From Aeromonas sanarellii (GTDB lineage: Bacteria; Pseudomonadota; Gammaproteobacteria; Enterobacterales; Aeromonadaceae), in assembly GCF_000820085.1 (NCBI RefSeq), contig NZ_CDBN01000091.1:62001-126000 (forward strand): a DNA stretch of 64,000 nt. Reading direction: 5' to 3'. How positions within the stretch are numbered: the first letter of the stretch is position 1; the number at the start of each line of letters is the position of its first letter. A model generated the notes under the pieces. The model saw only the letters and a program-made list of their open reading frames with translations. It was not told the origin of the DNA and made no database searches. This document shows positions 1-8,769 of this stretch, in pieces. The position numbers were made by a program, and so were the translations under genes.

Positions 1-31
1 TCGCCGCTGCGACCGGGCGGCAAATAATCAG

Positions 32-51
32 TCGCCCCGATGGCGGGGCGA
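32..51 (-). terminator. Possible hairpin terminator after ybeD
   Basis: A perfect 8-bp inverted repeat (TCGCCCCG/CGGGGCGA) with a 4-nt loop lies just past the ybeD stop codon on the minus strand. The downstream stretch is AT-rich but has no clean T-run, so it could also be a simple spacer hairpin before lipB, which would lie off the left edge. Confidence 0.35.
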
Positions 52-61
52 GAGAGGCGAC

Positions 62-325
62 TTACAGGACGTAGCGAACCAGCTCGATCTTGCCAAGAGC
101 GGTGTACATGGCTTCGATATGTTCCTTGCTGTGGGCGGTGACCGTCACTCGTACCGAGTGATAGTTGCCCTTGGAGCTCGGCTGGACGGTCGGGCTGTAG
201 GTGCCGGGGGCGTGCTGCTGCAGCACTTCCACCACCATGTCGGGCAGGGCGGGATCGGCCACGCCGAGCACCTTGAACGGGAACTTGCAGGGGAACTCCA
301 GCAGTTCATCAAACTTGGTATTCAT
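62..325 (-). CDS. ybeD: YbeD family protein (DUF493)
   Basis: An 87-residue protein matching the E. coli YbeD family in length and in the central motif [10 protein letters not shown] and the C-terminal [10 protein letters not shown]. YbeD has an ACT-like alpha/beta fold and no settled function; it is always found between dacA and lipB, as here (dacA upstream, lipB expected off the left edge). The ATG at 325 is chosen over an upstream GTG at 349 because an AAGGTGAG Shine-Dalgarno lies directly before it and the family length then fits exactly. Confidence 0.93.
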   Translation of the reverse strand: MNTKFDELLEFPCKFPFKVLGVADPALPDMVVEVLQQHAPGTYSPTVQPSSKGNYHSVRVTVTAHSKEHIEAMYTALGKIELVRYVL

Positions 326-534
326 TTGCTCACCTTTTTCGTCGTCCACAAGGCGACGTTGTCTTTAATCTTGCATGGCCCCTCGGGGCCGCCAGTCACT
401 GTCAATATGGGCACGGCCCACGCCGGGATCAAGGCCCGGGCGATGTGACAAGTGGTGGAGGTGTTGCTTTTTACCACAAATCGGTTATCGGCGGAACCTG
501 CAGATTACAGGGTTATTGACTGGACAGACCGGAA

Positions 535-567
535 AAGACAGCAGCGGCGCCTGTTGGCGCCGCTGCT
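535..567 (-). terminator. Hairpin downstream of dacA
   Basis: A 12-bp perfect stem (AGCAGCGGCGCC/GGCGCCGCTGCT) with a 4-nt loop starts 15 bases after the dacA stop and is followed on the minus strand by GTCTTTTCC. This is a plausible but weak intrinsic terminator separating dacA from ybeD. The rest of the 256-bp gap (326-581) shows no other feature I can support. Confidence 0.5.
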
Positions 568-581
568 TGAGGAGGGGTCTG

Positions 582-1811
582 TTACTTGAACCAGCTGGAG
601 ACCAGCATCACCAGGTAATCCCACAGGCGGCTCATCAGGCCACCTTCCTGCACCTCTTCCAGGGCGACCAGGGGCACCTGCTTGATCTCCTTGTCCCCCT
701 GCTTGAGGTATACGGTGCCGACGCGCTGGCCCTTGGCCAGGGGCGCCTTCAGCTCGCTCTCCAGCTGGAAGTCCGCTTTCAGGTTGTTGCCCTGACCCCG
801 GGTGACCAGCACGGAGACGTCCTTGTCGACCCCCAGCTTCACTTCCGGCTTGTCACCCATCCAGATCTTCTGGGTCACCAGCTCGGTGCCCGCCTTGTAC
901 GGGGTCAGGCTCTGGAAGAAGCGGAAGCCGTAGGTGAGCAGCTTCTTGCTCTCGGCGGCGCGGGTGGCTTCGCTGCTGGCGCCCAGCACCACGGCGATCA
1001 GGCGCATGCCCTCGTTGTTGGTGGCGGAGGAGACCAGGTTGTAGCCCACCTGGCTGACGTGGCCGGTCTTGATGCCGTCCACCTGCAGGGATTGATCCCA
1101 CAGCAGGCGGTTGCGGTTGTGCTGGGTGATGCCGTTGAAGACGAAGGACTTCTGGGAGTAGATCTTGTACTCCTCCGGCTGATCGTGGATCAGGGCCTGA
1201 CCCAGGCGGGCCATGTCGCGGGCGGTACTGTAGTGGCCCTCTTCATCCAGCCCGTGGGGGTTCTTGAACTGGGAGTCCTTCATGCCGAGCTTGGCGGCCC
1301 AGGCGTTCATCAGGCTGGCGAAGGAGTCGGTGCTGCCCGCCAGGTGCTCGGCCATGGCCACGCAGGCGTCGTTGCCGGACTGGATGATGATGCCCTTGTT
1401 CAGATCATCGACTGAGACCTGCTTACCCACCTCGATGAACATCTTGGAGGAGTCGGAGTAGTTCTTGGACCAGGCGTTCTGGCTGACGGTCACCATGTCG
1501 GTGCCCTTGATGTTCCCCTTGTGCAGCTCGTCGCCGACGATGTAGGAGGTCATCATCTTGGTCAGGCTGGCGGGCGGCAGACGCTCGTCGGCGTTCTGCT
1601 CGGCCAGCACCTGGCCGGAGAAGTAGTCGATCAGGATGTGGGCCTTGGCGGAGATCTCCGGCGCGGCGGGGATCACCATGGGGGCGCTGTTCAAAGTGGG
1701 GACCGGCTGGGCGCTCGGCAGGGCCGAATCCGGCGTCGGAACAGGCTGGTTGGCCTGAGCGGTGGCGCTTAACAGGGAGGCCAGAATAACGGAACGGGCA
1801 AATTTGGACAT
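582..1811 (-). CDS. dacA: D-alanyl-D-alanine carboxypeptidase (PBP5/DacA)
   Basis: A periplasmic DD-carboxypeptidase that trims the terminal D-Ala from peptidoglycan pentapeptides. The 409-residue protein has a signal peptide ending ATAQA, a short Pro-rich linker (residues 22-50), the active-site motif S82-L-T-K85, the S145-G-N triad and K248-T-G, then a PBP5 C-terminal beta domain and an amphipathic tail (LVSSWFK) that anchors this family to the inner membrane. The ATG at 1811 puts the signal peptide at the N terminus; a TTG at 1847 is less likely. It follows the rodA-mltB-rlpA genes on the same strand, as in E. coli. Confidence 0.96.
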   Translation of the reverse strand: MSKFARSVILASLLSATAQANQPVPTPDSALPSAQPVPTLNSAPMVIPAAPEISAKAHILIDYFSGQVLAEQNADERLPPASLTKMMTSYIVGDELHKGNIKGTDMVTVSQNAWSKNYSDSSKMFIEVGKQVSVDDLNKGIIIQSGNDACVAMAEHLAGSTDSFASLMNAWAAKLGMKDSQFKNPHGLDEEGHYSTARDMARLGQALIHDQPEEYKIYSQKSFVFNGITQHNRNRLLWDQSLQVDGIKTGHVSQVGYNLVSSATNNEGMRLIAVVLGASSEATRAAESKKLLTYGFRFFQSLTPYKAGTELVTQKIWMGDKPEVKLGVDKDVSVLVTRGQGNNLKADFQLESELKAPLAKGQRVGTVYLKQGDKEIKQVPLVALEEVQEGGLMSRLWDYLVMLVSSWFK

Positions 1812-1933
1812 CTTGAAATTCCTGGTGCCTGGATGGGGTGTACCCAAGTTGAAAAAAAGCGGGCTTCACTATACCAGATGTGCGTGTCGGTCATAGCCCG
1901 AGATGCGATCTGGACGGGATTTTATGGGGTTGT

Positions 1934-1970
1934 CCCCGACCTCGCGTCGTATCCCGGCGTGAGGTCGGGG
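1934..1970. repeat. Long inverted repeat between rlpA and dacA
   Basis: The 10-bp arms CCCCGACCTC and GAGGTCGGGG flank a 17-nt loop, with extra C-G pairs inside. The element lies 7 bases beyond the rlpA stop. There is no T-tract on either strand, so it may be a REP-like element or a mRNA-stabilising hairpin rather than a classical terminator. Confidence 0.5.
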
Positions 1971-1976
1971 GCTATG

Positions 1977-2900
1977 TCAGGGAACGATGAAGGCCTGCTC
2001 CAGCCCGCCCTGGCGGATCTGTTCCAGCAGGATCGCCTGCTGATCGGTCGCCACCGGTCCCAGCAGGACGCGGAAGACGGCGCCGTGGGCCACCACCTGA
2101 TAGGGCACGCCGTAGCGCTGGGTCATCACCTTGCCCATGGCCTGGGCCCGGGTCTCGGAGCCGCTCGCCAGCACCTGGATCATCTTGCCCTGGACGGTGG
2201 CGGCCTTGGGAGTTGAGAGGGTGCTGGTCGCCGTGGCGGCCGCTGCCGGAGCCGCCTTGGCCGGCGGGGTGGCGGTCGGCGTCTCGTTGACGAAGGTATC
2301 CGCGGCCGGCGCCGCAGGCACCATGGGCGTCATCGGTGTCATGGGCACCATTTCGACCATCTGGTCCGGCTGATCGGTGATGAGCTCGAGGCGCACCCTG
2401 GCCTCGCCACCGTCCACCATCTCCAGTTGCCTGGCGGCGGCGTGGGAGAGGTCGATGAGGCGATCGCTGCCGAAGGGGCCGCGGTCGTTGACGCGTACTA
2501 TGGTCTCCAGCCCGTTGTCCAGGTTGGTGACCCGTACATAGCTCGGCAGCGGCAGGTTGCGGTGGGCGGCGCTGAACAGGGTGCTGTCCTGCACGTCGCC
2601 GTTGGCGGTCTTGTTGCCGTCCAGATCCCGGGCGAGCCAGCTGGCCGTGCCCTCCTCGCTGTAGTGCTTGATGTCGCGCCACACCTCGTATTTCTGCTTG
2701 CCTATCCAGTAGTCCCGGTTGCCGCTCGTGCTCATGGGCTCGGGGCGCGGAATGGCGCCGGTGGCCTGGGGGATCTCGATCACCTGGGGCTTCTCTTGCG
2801 GGACGGGCTCGGGCGGCAGCGGCTGGGGTTCTGGTTGGCTGCTACAGGCGGCCAGCAACAAGGTCAGGCTGAGGGGAAGAAGTCTGTGGCTGTAATGCAT
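1977..2900 (-). CDS. rlpA: RlpA septal-ring lipoprotein, lytic transglycosylase
   Basis: An outer-membrane lipoprotein of 307 residues. It has a lipobox LLAAC with the lipidated Cys19, a Pro-rich linker, a double-psi beta-barrel RlpA domain (roughly 85-175, with the motif VRVNDRGPF) and a C-terminal SPOR domain (about 230-307) that binds denuded septal glycan. Characterised homologues cleave naked glycan strands during daughter-cell separation. The chosen ATG at 2900 puts the lipoprotein signal at the N terminus. It overlaps the 3' end of mltB by 59 bp, which points to translational coupling. Confidence 0.93.
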   Translation of the reverse strand: MHYSHRLLPLSLTLLLAACSSQPEPQPLPPEPVPQEKPQVIEIPQATGAIPRPEPMSTSGNRDYWIGKQKYEVWRDIKHYSEEGTASWLARDLDGNKTANGDVQDSTLFSAAHRNLPLPSYVRVTNLDNGLETIVRVNDRGPFGSDRLIDLSHAAARQLEMVDGGEARVRLELITDQPDQMVEMVPMTPMTPMVPAAPAADTFVNETPTATPPAKAAPAAAATATSTLSTPKAATVQGKMIQVLASGSETRAQAMGKVMTQRYGVPYQVVAHGAVFRVLLGPVATDQQAILLEQIRQGGLEQAFIVP

Positions 2901-3855
2901 AAGCGTCCTGGATGGCTTGACTGAGTTGATGCACCGCCATCGCATAGAGAGGGCTGCGGTTGTAGCGGGTGATCACGTAAAAATTGTGGCGCGCGACCCA
3001 GTATTCCGGTCCTTCGGCCTGCTCCAATGCCAGCAGTTTCACCGGCGTGTTGGGTGCCAGCGGGGTGGCGAGCTCGATGCCCGCGGCCGCCAGCTCGGCC
3101 CAGCGCTGCTTGAGCTCGGGCTCGGGTGCCAGCAGGGTACCCACTGGTGCCAATCCGATCAAGGCGGGCTCGACCACCGACTCCCCCCAGCGCCAGTGGT
3201 GCAGGGCGAAGTAGTTGGCCACGCTGCCGATGGCATCTGCCGGGTTGGCGAACAGATCCCGCTTGCCGTCGTCGTCGAAGTCGACCGCGTAGTGGCGATA
3301 GCTGGAGGGCATGAACTGGCCCATGCCCATGGCACCGGCATAGGAGCCCTTGAGGGTGGTGAGCGGCCACTGCTCCTCCCGGGCAAGCAGAACCAGCTGG
3401 GCAAACTCCTTGGCGAAGAAGTCGGCCCGCTCGGGGTAGTGGAAGCCCAGGGTATAGAGGCTGTCGAGTACCGGATGGCGGCCCATCTGGCGGCCGTAGA
3501 AGGTCTCGATGCCGATGATGGCGACGATGAGGGCGGCGGGCACCCGGTAGCGCTGTTCGGCCCGGGCCAGGGTGGTCGCATGGCGTTGCCAGAAGCCGAC
3601 CCCGTCCCGGATCCGCTCGGGGGTGACGAACAGCGGCCGGTAGCGGTGCCAGGGCTTGGCCTCCCAGGGCTTGCTGATGGTGTCCAGCACCTCCTGGCGT
3701 ACCCTGGCCTGGGCGGCGGCGGCTTGCAGCTCGGCCAGCGGCACCGAGTGCTGCAGGGCGAGTTGTGCCAGTTGGGGCGGCTCGGGAGCCGCACCTGCCG
3801 TCAGTGACCAGGCTGCCAGCATCCCGCAGGCCAGCCTTTGCAGCCCCCGGATCAT
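2842..3855 (-). CDS. mltB: Membrane-bound lytic murein transglycosylase B
   Basis: A 337-residue family 3 lytic transglycosylase (MltB/SltB1 type) that cleaves MurNAc-GlcNAc bonds to give anhydro-muropeptides. The catalytic Glu117 lies in IIGIETFYG, followed by AGAMGMGQFMPSS and the NPADAIGSVANYF segment typical of the family. The N terminus has a signal peptide but no clean lipobox (residues before Cys10 are RLA), so the protein may be periplasmic. Its ATG shares one base with the rodA stop (TGATG), placing it in the rodA-mrdA operon; in E. coli mltB maps elsewhere, while Pseudomonas keeps it here. Confidence 0.94.
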   Translation of the reverse strand: MIRGLQRLACGMLAAWSLTAGAAPEPPQLAQLALQHSVPLAELQAAAAQARVRQEVLDTISKPWEAKPWHRYRPLFVTPERIRDGVGFWQRHATTLARAEQRYRVPAALIVAIIGIETFYGRQMGRHPVLDSLYTLGFHYPERADFFAKEFAQLVLLAREEQWPLTTLKGSYAGAMGMGQFMPSSYRHYAVDFDDDGKRDLFANPADAIGSVANYFALHHWRWGESVVEPALIGLAPVGTLLAPEPELKQRWAELAAAGIELATPLAPNTPVKLLALEQAEGPEYWVARHNFYVITRYNRSPLYAMAVHQLSQAIQDAYALQPQTSSPQPDLVAGRL

Positions 3856-4958
3856 CAGGCCAGCAGTCTTCTGTGAGTCTGGATGGACATCAGGACGCCG
3901 AAGCCCGCCATCAGGGTCACCATGGAGGTGCCGCCGTAGCTCACCAGCGGCAGGGGCACCCCCACCACCGGCAGTATGCCGCTCACCATGCCCATGTTGA
4001 CGAACACATAGACGAAGAAGGTCAGCGTCAGGGCGCCGCCCAGCAGGCGCTCGAAGCTGTTCTGGGCCTGCATGGAGATGAAGAGGCAGCGGCTGATGAT
4101 GTAGAGGTAGATCACCAGCAAGAGGGCGACCCCCACCAGGCCGAACTCCTCGCTGAACACCGCGAAGATGAAGTCGGTGTGGCGCTCGGGCAGAAACTCC
4201 AGCTGGGACTGGGTGCCCTGCAGCCACCCCTTGCCGAAGACGCCCCCTGAACCGATCGCTATCTTGGACTGGATGATGTGATAGCCGCGGCCGAGCGGGT
4301 CCTTCTCCGGATCCAGCAGCATCAGCACCCGCTGGCGCTGGTAGTCGTGCATCAGGAAGAACCAGAGCACCGGCATGAAGGCGCAGATCAGCAGAACCGC
4401 CAGCCCGATCAGCCACCAGCTAATCCCCGCCAGGAAGATGACGAAGAAGCCGGAGGCGGCCACCAGGATGGAGGTACCGAGATCGGGCTGGGCGGCGATC
4501 AGCAGGGTGGGCAGCAGTACCATCACCAGGGCGATCATCACGTGGCTGAACTTCGGCGGCAGCGAATGGCGGCTGAGCCAGGCGGCCACCATGATGGGCA
4601 TGGAGAGCTTCATCACCTCGGAGGGCTGGAACTTCATGAAGCCGAGGTCGAGCCAGCGCTGAGCCCCCTTGCCGATATGGCCGAACACGTCCACCGCGAT
4701 GAGCAGCAGCACCACCACGGCGAACAGGGGCACGGACCAGCGGGCGTAGAGGGAGGGGGGCAGCTGGGCCATGCCGATCATCAGGGCGAAGGCGAGGCCG
4801 CCGCGCACCAGCTGGCGTACGATGGCGTCGACACTCTGCCCCGACGCCGAGTAGAGCACCACCATGGAGAGGGTCATCAGGGCCAGCAGGCCGAGCAGCA
4901 ACGGCAGGTCGATGTGCAGCCTGTACCAGATGCTCTGCTGGCGGGCGGAATTACTCAT
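3855..4958 (-). CDS. rodA: RodA peptidoglycan glycosyltransferase (SEDS family)
   Basis: An inner-membrane SEDS glycan polymerase of the rod-shape elongasome, working with PBP2. The 367-residue protein has about ten hydrophobic segments and the family signatures [28 protein letters not shown] and the C-terminal [10 protein letters not shown]. The ATG at 4958 overlaps the last 8 bases of mrdA, so the two partner enzymes are translationally coupled. Confidence 0.96.
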   Translation of the reverse strand: MSNSARQQSIWYRLHIDLPLLLGLLALMTLSMVVLYSASGQSVDAIVRQLVRGGLAFALMIGMAQLPPSLYARWSVPLFAVVVLLLIAVDVFGHIGKGAQRWLDLGFMKFQPSEVMKLSMPIMVAAWLSRHSLPPKFSHVMIALVMVLLPTLLIAAQPDLGTSILVAASGFFVIFLAGISWWLIGLAVLLICAFMPVLWFFLMHDYQRQRVLMLLDPEKDPLGRGYHIIQSKIAIGSGGVFGKGWLQGTQSQLEFLPERHTDFIFAVFSEEFGLVGVALLLVIYLYIISRCLFISMQAQNSFERLLGGALTLTFFVYVFVNMGMVSGILPVVGVPLPLVSYGGTSMVTLMAGFGVLMSIQTHRRLLA

Positions 4959-6867
4959 GAGGGGCGACCTCTTCAGATTGGGGTTGCTTGGCCGGGGCCG
5001 GCGGCAGCTGGGGTTCCGGCGGCAACAGATAGGCATCCAGCATGTGGCGGGCCACCGGGGCGGCCATGGCGCTGCCGCCCCCGGCGTTCTCCAGCACCAG
5101 GGCGACCACGGCCTTAGGGGCTTCGAAGGGGGCGAAAGCGACGAACAGGGCGTTGTCGCGGTGCTCCATCTTGGTGGTGGCCGCGTTGTAGACCTGGTTC
5201 TCCTTGAGGCCCACCACCTGGGCGGTTCCTGACTTGCCCGCCGCCTTGTAGGGGGTATTGGCAAAGGCCCGGCGACCGGTGCCTTCATGGCCGTTGATGA
5301 CGCGCCACATGCCGTCCTTGGCCACCTGCCAGTAGGTGTCGCTCTTGGCGGCGATGGCCACGTTCGGGTTGATGGGGGCGTTGACCACGCCGTCGGAGGA
5401 GGCGGTGCTCTTGAGCAGATGCGGCGTCACGTCGTGACCGTTCTGGGTCAGGATACTGATGGCCTTGGCCAGCTGGATCGGGGTGGCGCTCCAGTAGCCC
5501 TGACCGATGCCGATGGAGATGGTGTCCCCCTGATACCAGGGCTGGCGCCAGCGCGCCATCTTCCAGTCTCGGGACGGCATGACCCCCTTGGTCTCCTCGA
5601 ACAGATCGACGCCGCTGTACTGCCCGAAGCCAAACTTGGTCATGTAGCTGTTGATCTTGTCGATGCCGACCCGGTAGGCGAGATCGTAGAAGTAGGTATC
5701 CGCCGACACCTCGATGGCGCGGTAGACGTCGAGCCAGCCGTGGCCCCAGCGGCGCCAGTCGCGAAACTTCTTGGTGGTGCCAGGGATGGAGAAGCTGGGC
5801 CCGCCGAAGTAGCGATAGTTGGGGGTGATGGCCCCTTCGTTCAGCCCCATCACCGCCATCATGGGCTTGACGGTGGAGGCGGGGGCATAGATGCCCTGGG
5901 TGGTGCGGTTCACCAGCGGCCTGGCGGGATCGTTGAGCAGCGCCGAGTAGTTGGCGCTGGAGATGCCCGTCACGAACAGGTTGGGGTCATAGCTCGGGCT
6001 CGACTCCATGGCCAGGATGGCGCCGGTGTTGGGTTCCATCATGACGATGGCGCCCCGGCGACCGGCCAGCAGCTCCTGCGCCTTCAACTGCAGGCGGATG
6101 TCGATGTTGAGGTAGATGTCCTTGCCGGGCTCGGGAGGCTGGAACTTCAGGGTGCGCACCACCCGGCCGCGGTTGTTGACCTCGACCTCCTGGTAGCCCG
6201 CCACGCCATGCAGCTCGTCCTCGTAGAACTTCTCCACCCCCTGCTTGCCGATGTCCTTGGTGGCGGCGTAGTTGGCGAGCTTCTCCTCCTTCTCGAGACG
6301 CTCCACGTCGCGGGTGTTGATCTTCGCCACATAGCCGAGGGCATGGGTCAGGGTGTCGCCGAACGGGTAGTAGCGCTTGAGGTAGGCCTCGATGCTGGCC
6401 CCCGGGTAGTTGTGCTGGTTGACCGAGAACAGCGCGACCTGGTACTCGCTCAGCTTCTCGAACAGGGGCACCGGCTTGAAACGGCGCTGGCGCTTGACCT
6501 CGGCCAGGAATTTCTCCTTGGTTCCCTCCGGCAGGGCCAGCAGGGCGATGAGATCGTCGGCGGTCTGCTCCAGGTTCTCGGTCTCTTCCGGCACGATTTC
6601 CAGGCTGTAGACGGGGCGGTTTTCCGCTAGCAGCACCCCGTTGGCGTCATAGATGAGGCCGCGGGGCGGCGCCACCGGCACGACGCGGATCCGGTTGTCA
6701 TTGGAACGGGTCTGGTAGGTTTCGTAAGACTCTACCTGCAGGTAGTAGAGGTTGCCGAGCAACACCAGCATGAGCACGACCATGCCGATGTAGGCGACCA
6801 GGGTGCGCCGGAAGAACAGGCGCCCCTCGGCGCTGTGGTCGCGCATTTCGATGCGATTCTTCAGCAT
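4951..6867 (-). CDS. mrdA: Penicillin-binding protein 2 (elongation transpeptidase)
   Basis: The class B PBP that cross-links lateral-wall peptidoglycan with RodA and MreB. The 638-residue protein has a short cytoplasmic tail, one membrane helix (about 24-43), a dimerisation/pedestal domain and a transpeptidase domain with S331-T-V-K334, S388-A-D390 and KSGTA. Length and motifs match E. coli PBP2. About 100 bp separate it from rlmH upstream, and rodA follows with an 8-bp overlap. Confidence 0.96.
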   Translation of the reverse strand: MLKNRIEMRDHSAEGRLFFRRTLVAYIGMVVLMLVLLGNLYYLQVESYETYQTRSNDNRIRVVPVAPPRGLIYDANGVLLAENRPVYSLEIVPEETENLEQTADDLIALLALPEGTKEKFLAEVKRQRRFKPVPLFEKLSEYQVALFSVNQHNYPGASIEAYLKRYYPFGDTLTHALGYVAKINTRDVERLEKEEKLANYAATKDIGKQGVEKFYEDELHGVAGYQEVEVNNRGRVVRTLKFQPPEPGKDIYLNIDIRLQLKAQELLAGRRGAIVMMEPNTGAILAMESSPSYDPNLFVTGISSANYSALLNDPARPLVNRTTQGIYAPASTVKPMMAVMGLNEGAITPNYRYFGGPSFSIPGTTKKFRDWRRWGHGWLDVYRAIEVSADTYFYDLAYRVGIDKINSYMTKFGFGQYSGVDLFEETKGVMPSRDWKMARWRQPWYQGDTISIGIGQGYWSATPIQLAKAISILTQNGHDVTPHLLKSTASSDGVVNAPINPNVAIAAKSDTYWQVAKDGMWRVINGHEGTGRRAFANTPYKAAGKSGTAQVVGLKENQVYNAATTKMEHRDNALFVAFAPFEAPKAVVALVLENAGGGSAMAAPVARHMLDAYLLPPEPQLPPAPAKQPQSEEVAPHE

Positions 6868-6966
6868 GCCGTTACCTTGTGGCTGACGTACGGGTGAGAG
6901 AGGCGATATGCATGCTCAGGCTCCGGGGGCCGGGTGGATGAGCGGAGTGCGTGGGCTCTGCATGGG

Positions 6967-7434
6967 TCACTCTCTGTGATAGGGGTGATTGGTGGTGATG
7001 CTCCAGGCGCGATAGAGGCTCTCGGCCACCAGCACCCTCACCAGCGGATGGGGCAGGGTGAGCGGTGACAGGGACCAGCTCTGTTCGGCGGCGGTCTTGC
7101 ACTCGGGAGACAAGCCTTCAGGCCCCCCGACCAGCAGCGCCACGTCGCGGCCATCCAGCTTCCAGGCCTCCAGTTGCACGGCCAGCTGCTCTGTGGTCCA
7201 GGGTTTGCCGGGAATGTCCAGGGTCACGATGCGCGAGCGGCCGGCGGCCGCCAGCATGGCTTCCCCCTCTTTTTGCAGGATGCGGGGAATGTCGGCATTC
7301 TTGCCGCGTTTTCCGGCGCCGATCTCGACCAGCTCGAACGGCATGTCTTTCGGGAAACGGCGACGGTACTCTTCGAAGCCATGCTCTACCCAGGCAGGCA
7401 TCTTGGTGCCCACTGCAATCAACTGGATCTTCAT
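6967..7434 (-). CDS. rlmH: 23S rRNA pseudouridine-1915 N3-methyltransferase RlmH
   Basis: A SPOUT-fold homodimeric methyltransferase acting on pseudouridine 1915 in helix 69 of 23S rRNA in 70S ribosomes. The 155-residue length matches E. coli (ybeA). Visible signatures are the N-terminal [16 protein letters not shown], the SAM-binding knot [10 protein letters not shown] and the C-terminal [16 protein letters not shown]. It follows rsfS by 40 bp, the usual arrangement. Confidence 0.97.
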   Translation of the reverse strand: MKIQLIAVGTKMPAWVEHGFEEYRRRFPKDMPFELVEIGAGKRGKNADIPRILQKEGEAMLAAAGRSRIVTLDIPGKPWTTEQLAVQLEAWKLDGRDVALLVGGPEGLSPECKTAAEQSWSLSPLTLPHPLVRVLVAESLYRAWSITTNHPYHRE

Positions 7435-7474
7435 CTTGCTCTACGCCCTTGCCCTTTTTTGCGCGTCTGCACGC

Positions 7475-7813
7475 TTACTGTGCATTCACCTGGGCACCGC
7501 CCCAGAGTTTTTCCAGTTGGTAGAAGTCGCGGTACTCATCCTGCATCACGTGCACGATGACCGAGCCCATGTCCACCAGCACCCACTCGCCGGTGAGTTC
7601 GCCTTCCACGCTGAGCAGATCGAGCCCGGCGTGGCGCGCCTCGCTGGCGAGGTTGTGGGCGATGGCACTGACGTGGCGATTGGAGTTGCCGGAGCAGATG
7701 ATCATGGTGTCCGTGATGCTGGATTTGCCGCGCACATCGAGGATGATGATGTCGCGGCCTTTCATGTCATCGATCTTGTCGACGATAAAGGCGAGCAATT
7801 CTTGGCCTTGCAA
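7475..7813 (-). CDS. rsfS: Ribosomal silencing factor RsfS
   Basis: A 112-residue RsfS/Iojap family protein that binds ribosomal protein L14 and blocks 30S-50S joining when nutrients are scarce. Family motifs include [25 protein letters not shown] and the C-terminal [14 protein letters not shown]. It is the first gene of a likely transcription unit with rlmH and mrdA: it has its own promoter-like sequence and is separated by 216 bp from nadD upstream. The cobC gene found between nadD and rsfS in E. coli is absent. Confidence 0.97.
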   Translation of the reverse strand: MQGQELLAFIVDKIDDMKGRDIIILDVRGKSSITDTMIICSGNSNRHVSAIAHNLASEARHAGLDLLSVEGELTGEWVLVDMGSVIVHVMQDEYRDFYQLEKLWGGAQVNAQ

Positions 7814-7849
7814 TGTCTTCTCCTATCTTCCGGCGCCAGAGGGCGGCGG

Positions 7850-7878
7850 ATTATATCATGGTCACTCCCGTTTCCCAG
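7850..7878 (-). promoter_or_regulatory. Candidate sigma-70 promoter for rsfS
   Basis: A perfect TATAAT is read on the minus strand at 7855-7850, 37 bases before the rsfS ATG. With 17-bp spacing the -35 hexamer is CTGGGA, a poor match, so the -10 element carries most of the evidence. Confidence 0.45.
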
Positions 7879-8029
7879 CCTGGCAAAGGGAGCGGATCCG
7901 GGGTTGCCACTCATGCAGGGGGCAACCCCTTAACGATCACTATAGTGCGCAACCCGCTCCGGCAATAGCCGGGCCGGTGCCGGGTGCGCCTCAGGGTGTC
8001 GGCTGGCTGGGCCGCACCGTTTGGCCCGT

Positions 8030-8686
8030 TCACTGGCCCCGGGTTGGCCGATAGAGGCCGTGCAGCCGGATGTAATCGGCGACCGGCGCGGGCAGCAGAT
8101 ACCTGGGATCCCGGCCCGATGCCAGCAGGGCTCTGAGCCGGGTGGCGGAGAGCTCGACGGGCAGGTTGCCCGCCAGCCAGATATGGCCGTGGCGGTGACG
8201 ATGCAGATCCTCGCTGTCCTGGGTCTGGTGGCGGGCCAGCAGATCGGCCACCTCGGCCGGATAGTCCGGTTGCCAGCCGGGGCGGGTGCTCACCACCAGG
8301 TGGGCATGGTCGAGCAGCTCCTGCCAGCGGTGCCAGCTCGGCAGGCCGAGCAGGGAGTCCATGCCCATCAGGAAGCAGACTGGGGTGTCCGGCAGCTCGG
8401 CGTGCAGCGCGATCAGGGTGTCGATGGTGTAAGAAGGCCTGTCCCGATCCAGCTCCCGCTCATCCACCACGAAGCCCGGATTCTCCGCCGCTGCCAGCGC
8501 GACCATGGTGAGGCGCTGCTCGCTCGAACAGTAGGGGCTGGCGCGATGGGGGGGGATATGGTTCGGAACCAGGCGAACCTCCGCCAGCCGCAGGGCCTCG
8601 CGGGCCTCGATGGCGGGTCTAAGATGGCCGATGTGGATGGGATCGAAAGTCCCCCCCAGAATGCCGATGGGTGGTCTCAGCGTCAT
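8030..8686 (-). CDS. nadD: Nicotinate-nucleotide adenylyltransferase
   Basis: Adenylates nicotinate mononucleotide with ATP to form deamido-NAD. The 218-residue protein has the nucleotidyltransferase (GFDPxHxGH) motif GGTFDPIHIGH near the N terminus and the C-terminal LSATRLRALLASGRDPRYLLP signature (S-A-T-x-L/I-R). The ATG at 8686 overlaps by 4 bases (ATGA) the stop of a 28-codon NadD-like fragment that lies directly upstream, so translation may be coupled to it. Confidence 0.96.
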   Translation of the reverse strand: MTLRPPIGILGGTFDPIHIGHLRPAIEAREALRLAEVRLVPNHIPPHRASPYCSSEQRLTMVALAAAENPGFVVDERELDRDRPSYTIDTLIALHAELPDTPVCFLMGMDSLLGLPSWHRWQELLDHAHLVVSTRPGWQPDYPAEVADLLARHQTQDSEDLHRHRHGHIWLAGNLPVELSATRLRALLASGRDPRYLLPAPVADYIRLHGLYRPTRGQ

Positions 8687-8769
8687 TCTTCTGCCCCTGT
8701 CTGAACAAGGTGATCGATATGGCTCGGCTCGCATGTGCCGCCGAGGATGCCGATGGGTGCGTTTAGCAT
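8683..8769 (-). pseudogene. Degenerate duplicate of the nadD 5' end
   Basis: A 28-codon reading frame whose peptide starts MLNAPIGILGGTCEPSHIDH, against MTLRPPIGILGGTFDPIHIGH in NadD. PIGILGGT is identical at the protein level but encoded largely with different third bases, and the catalytic FDPIHIGH is degraded to CEPSHIDH. Its ATG overlaps the holA stop by 7 bp and its TGA overlaps the nadD ATG (ATGA). It occupies the place where nadD would be expected to start after holA, so it looks like the stump of a former nadD copy. It may still be translated as a leader peptide. Confidence 0.7.
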
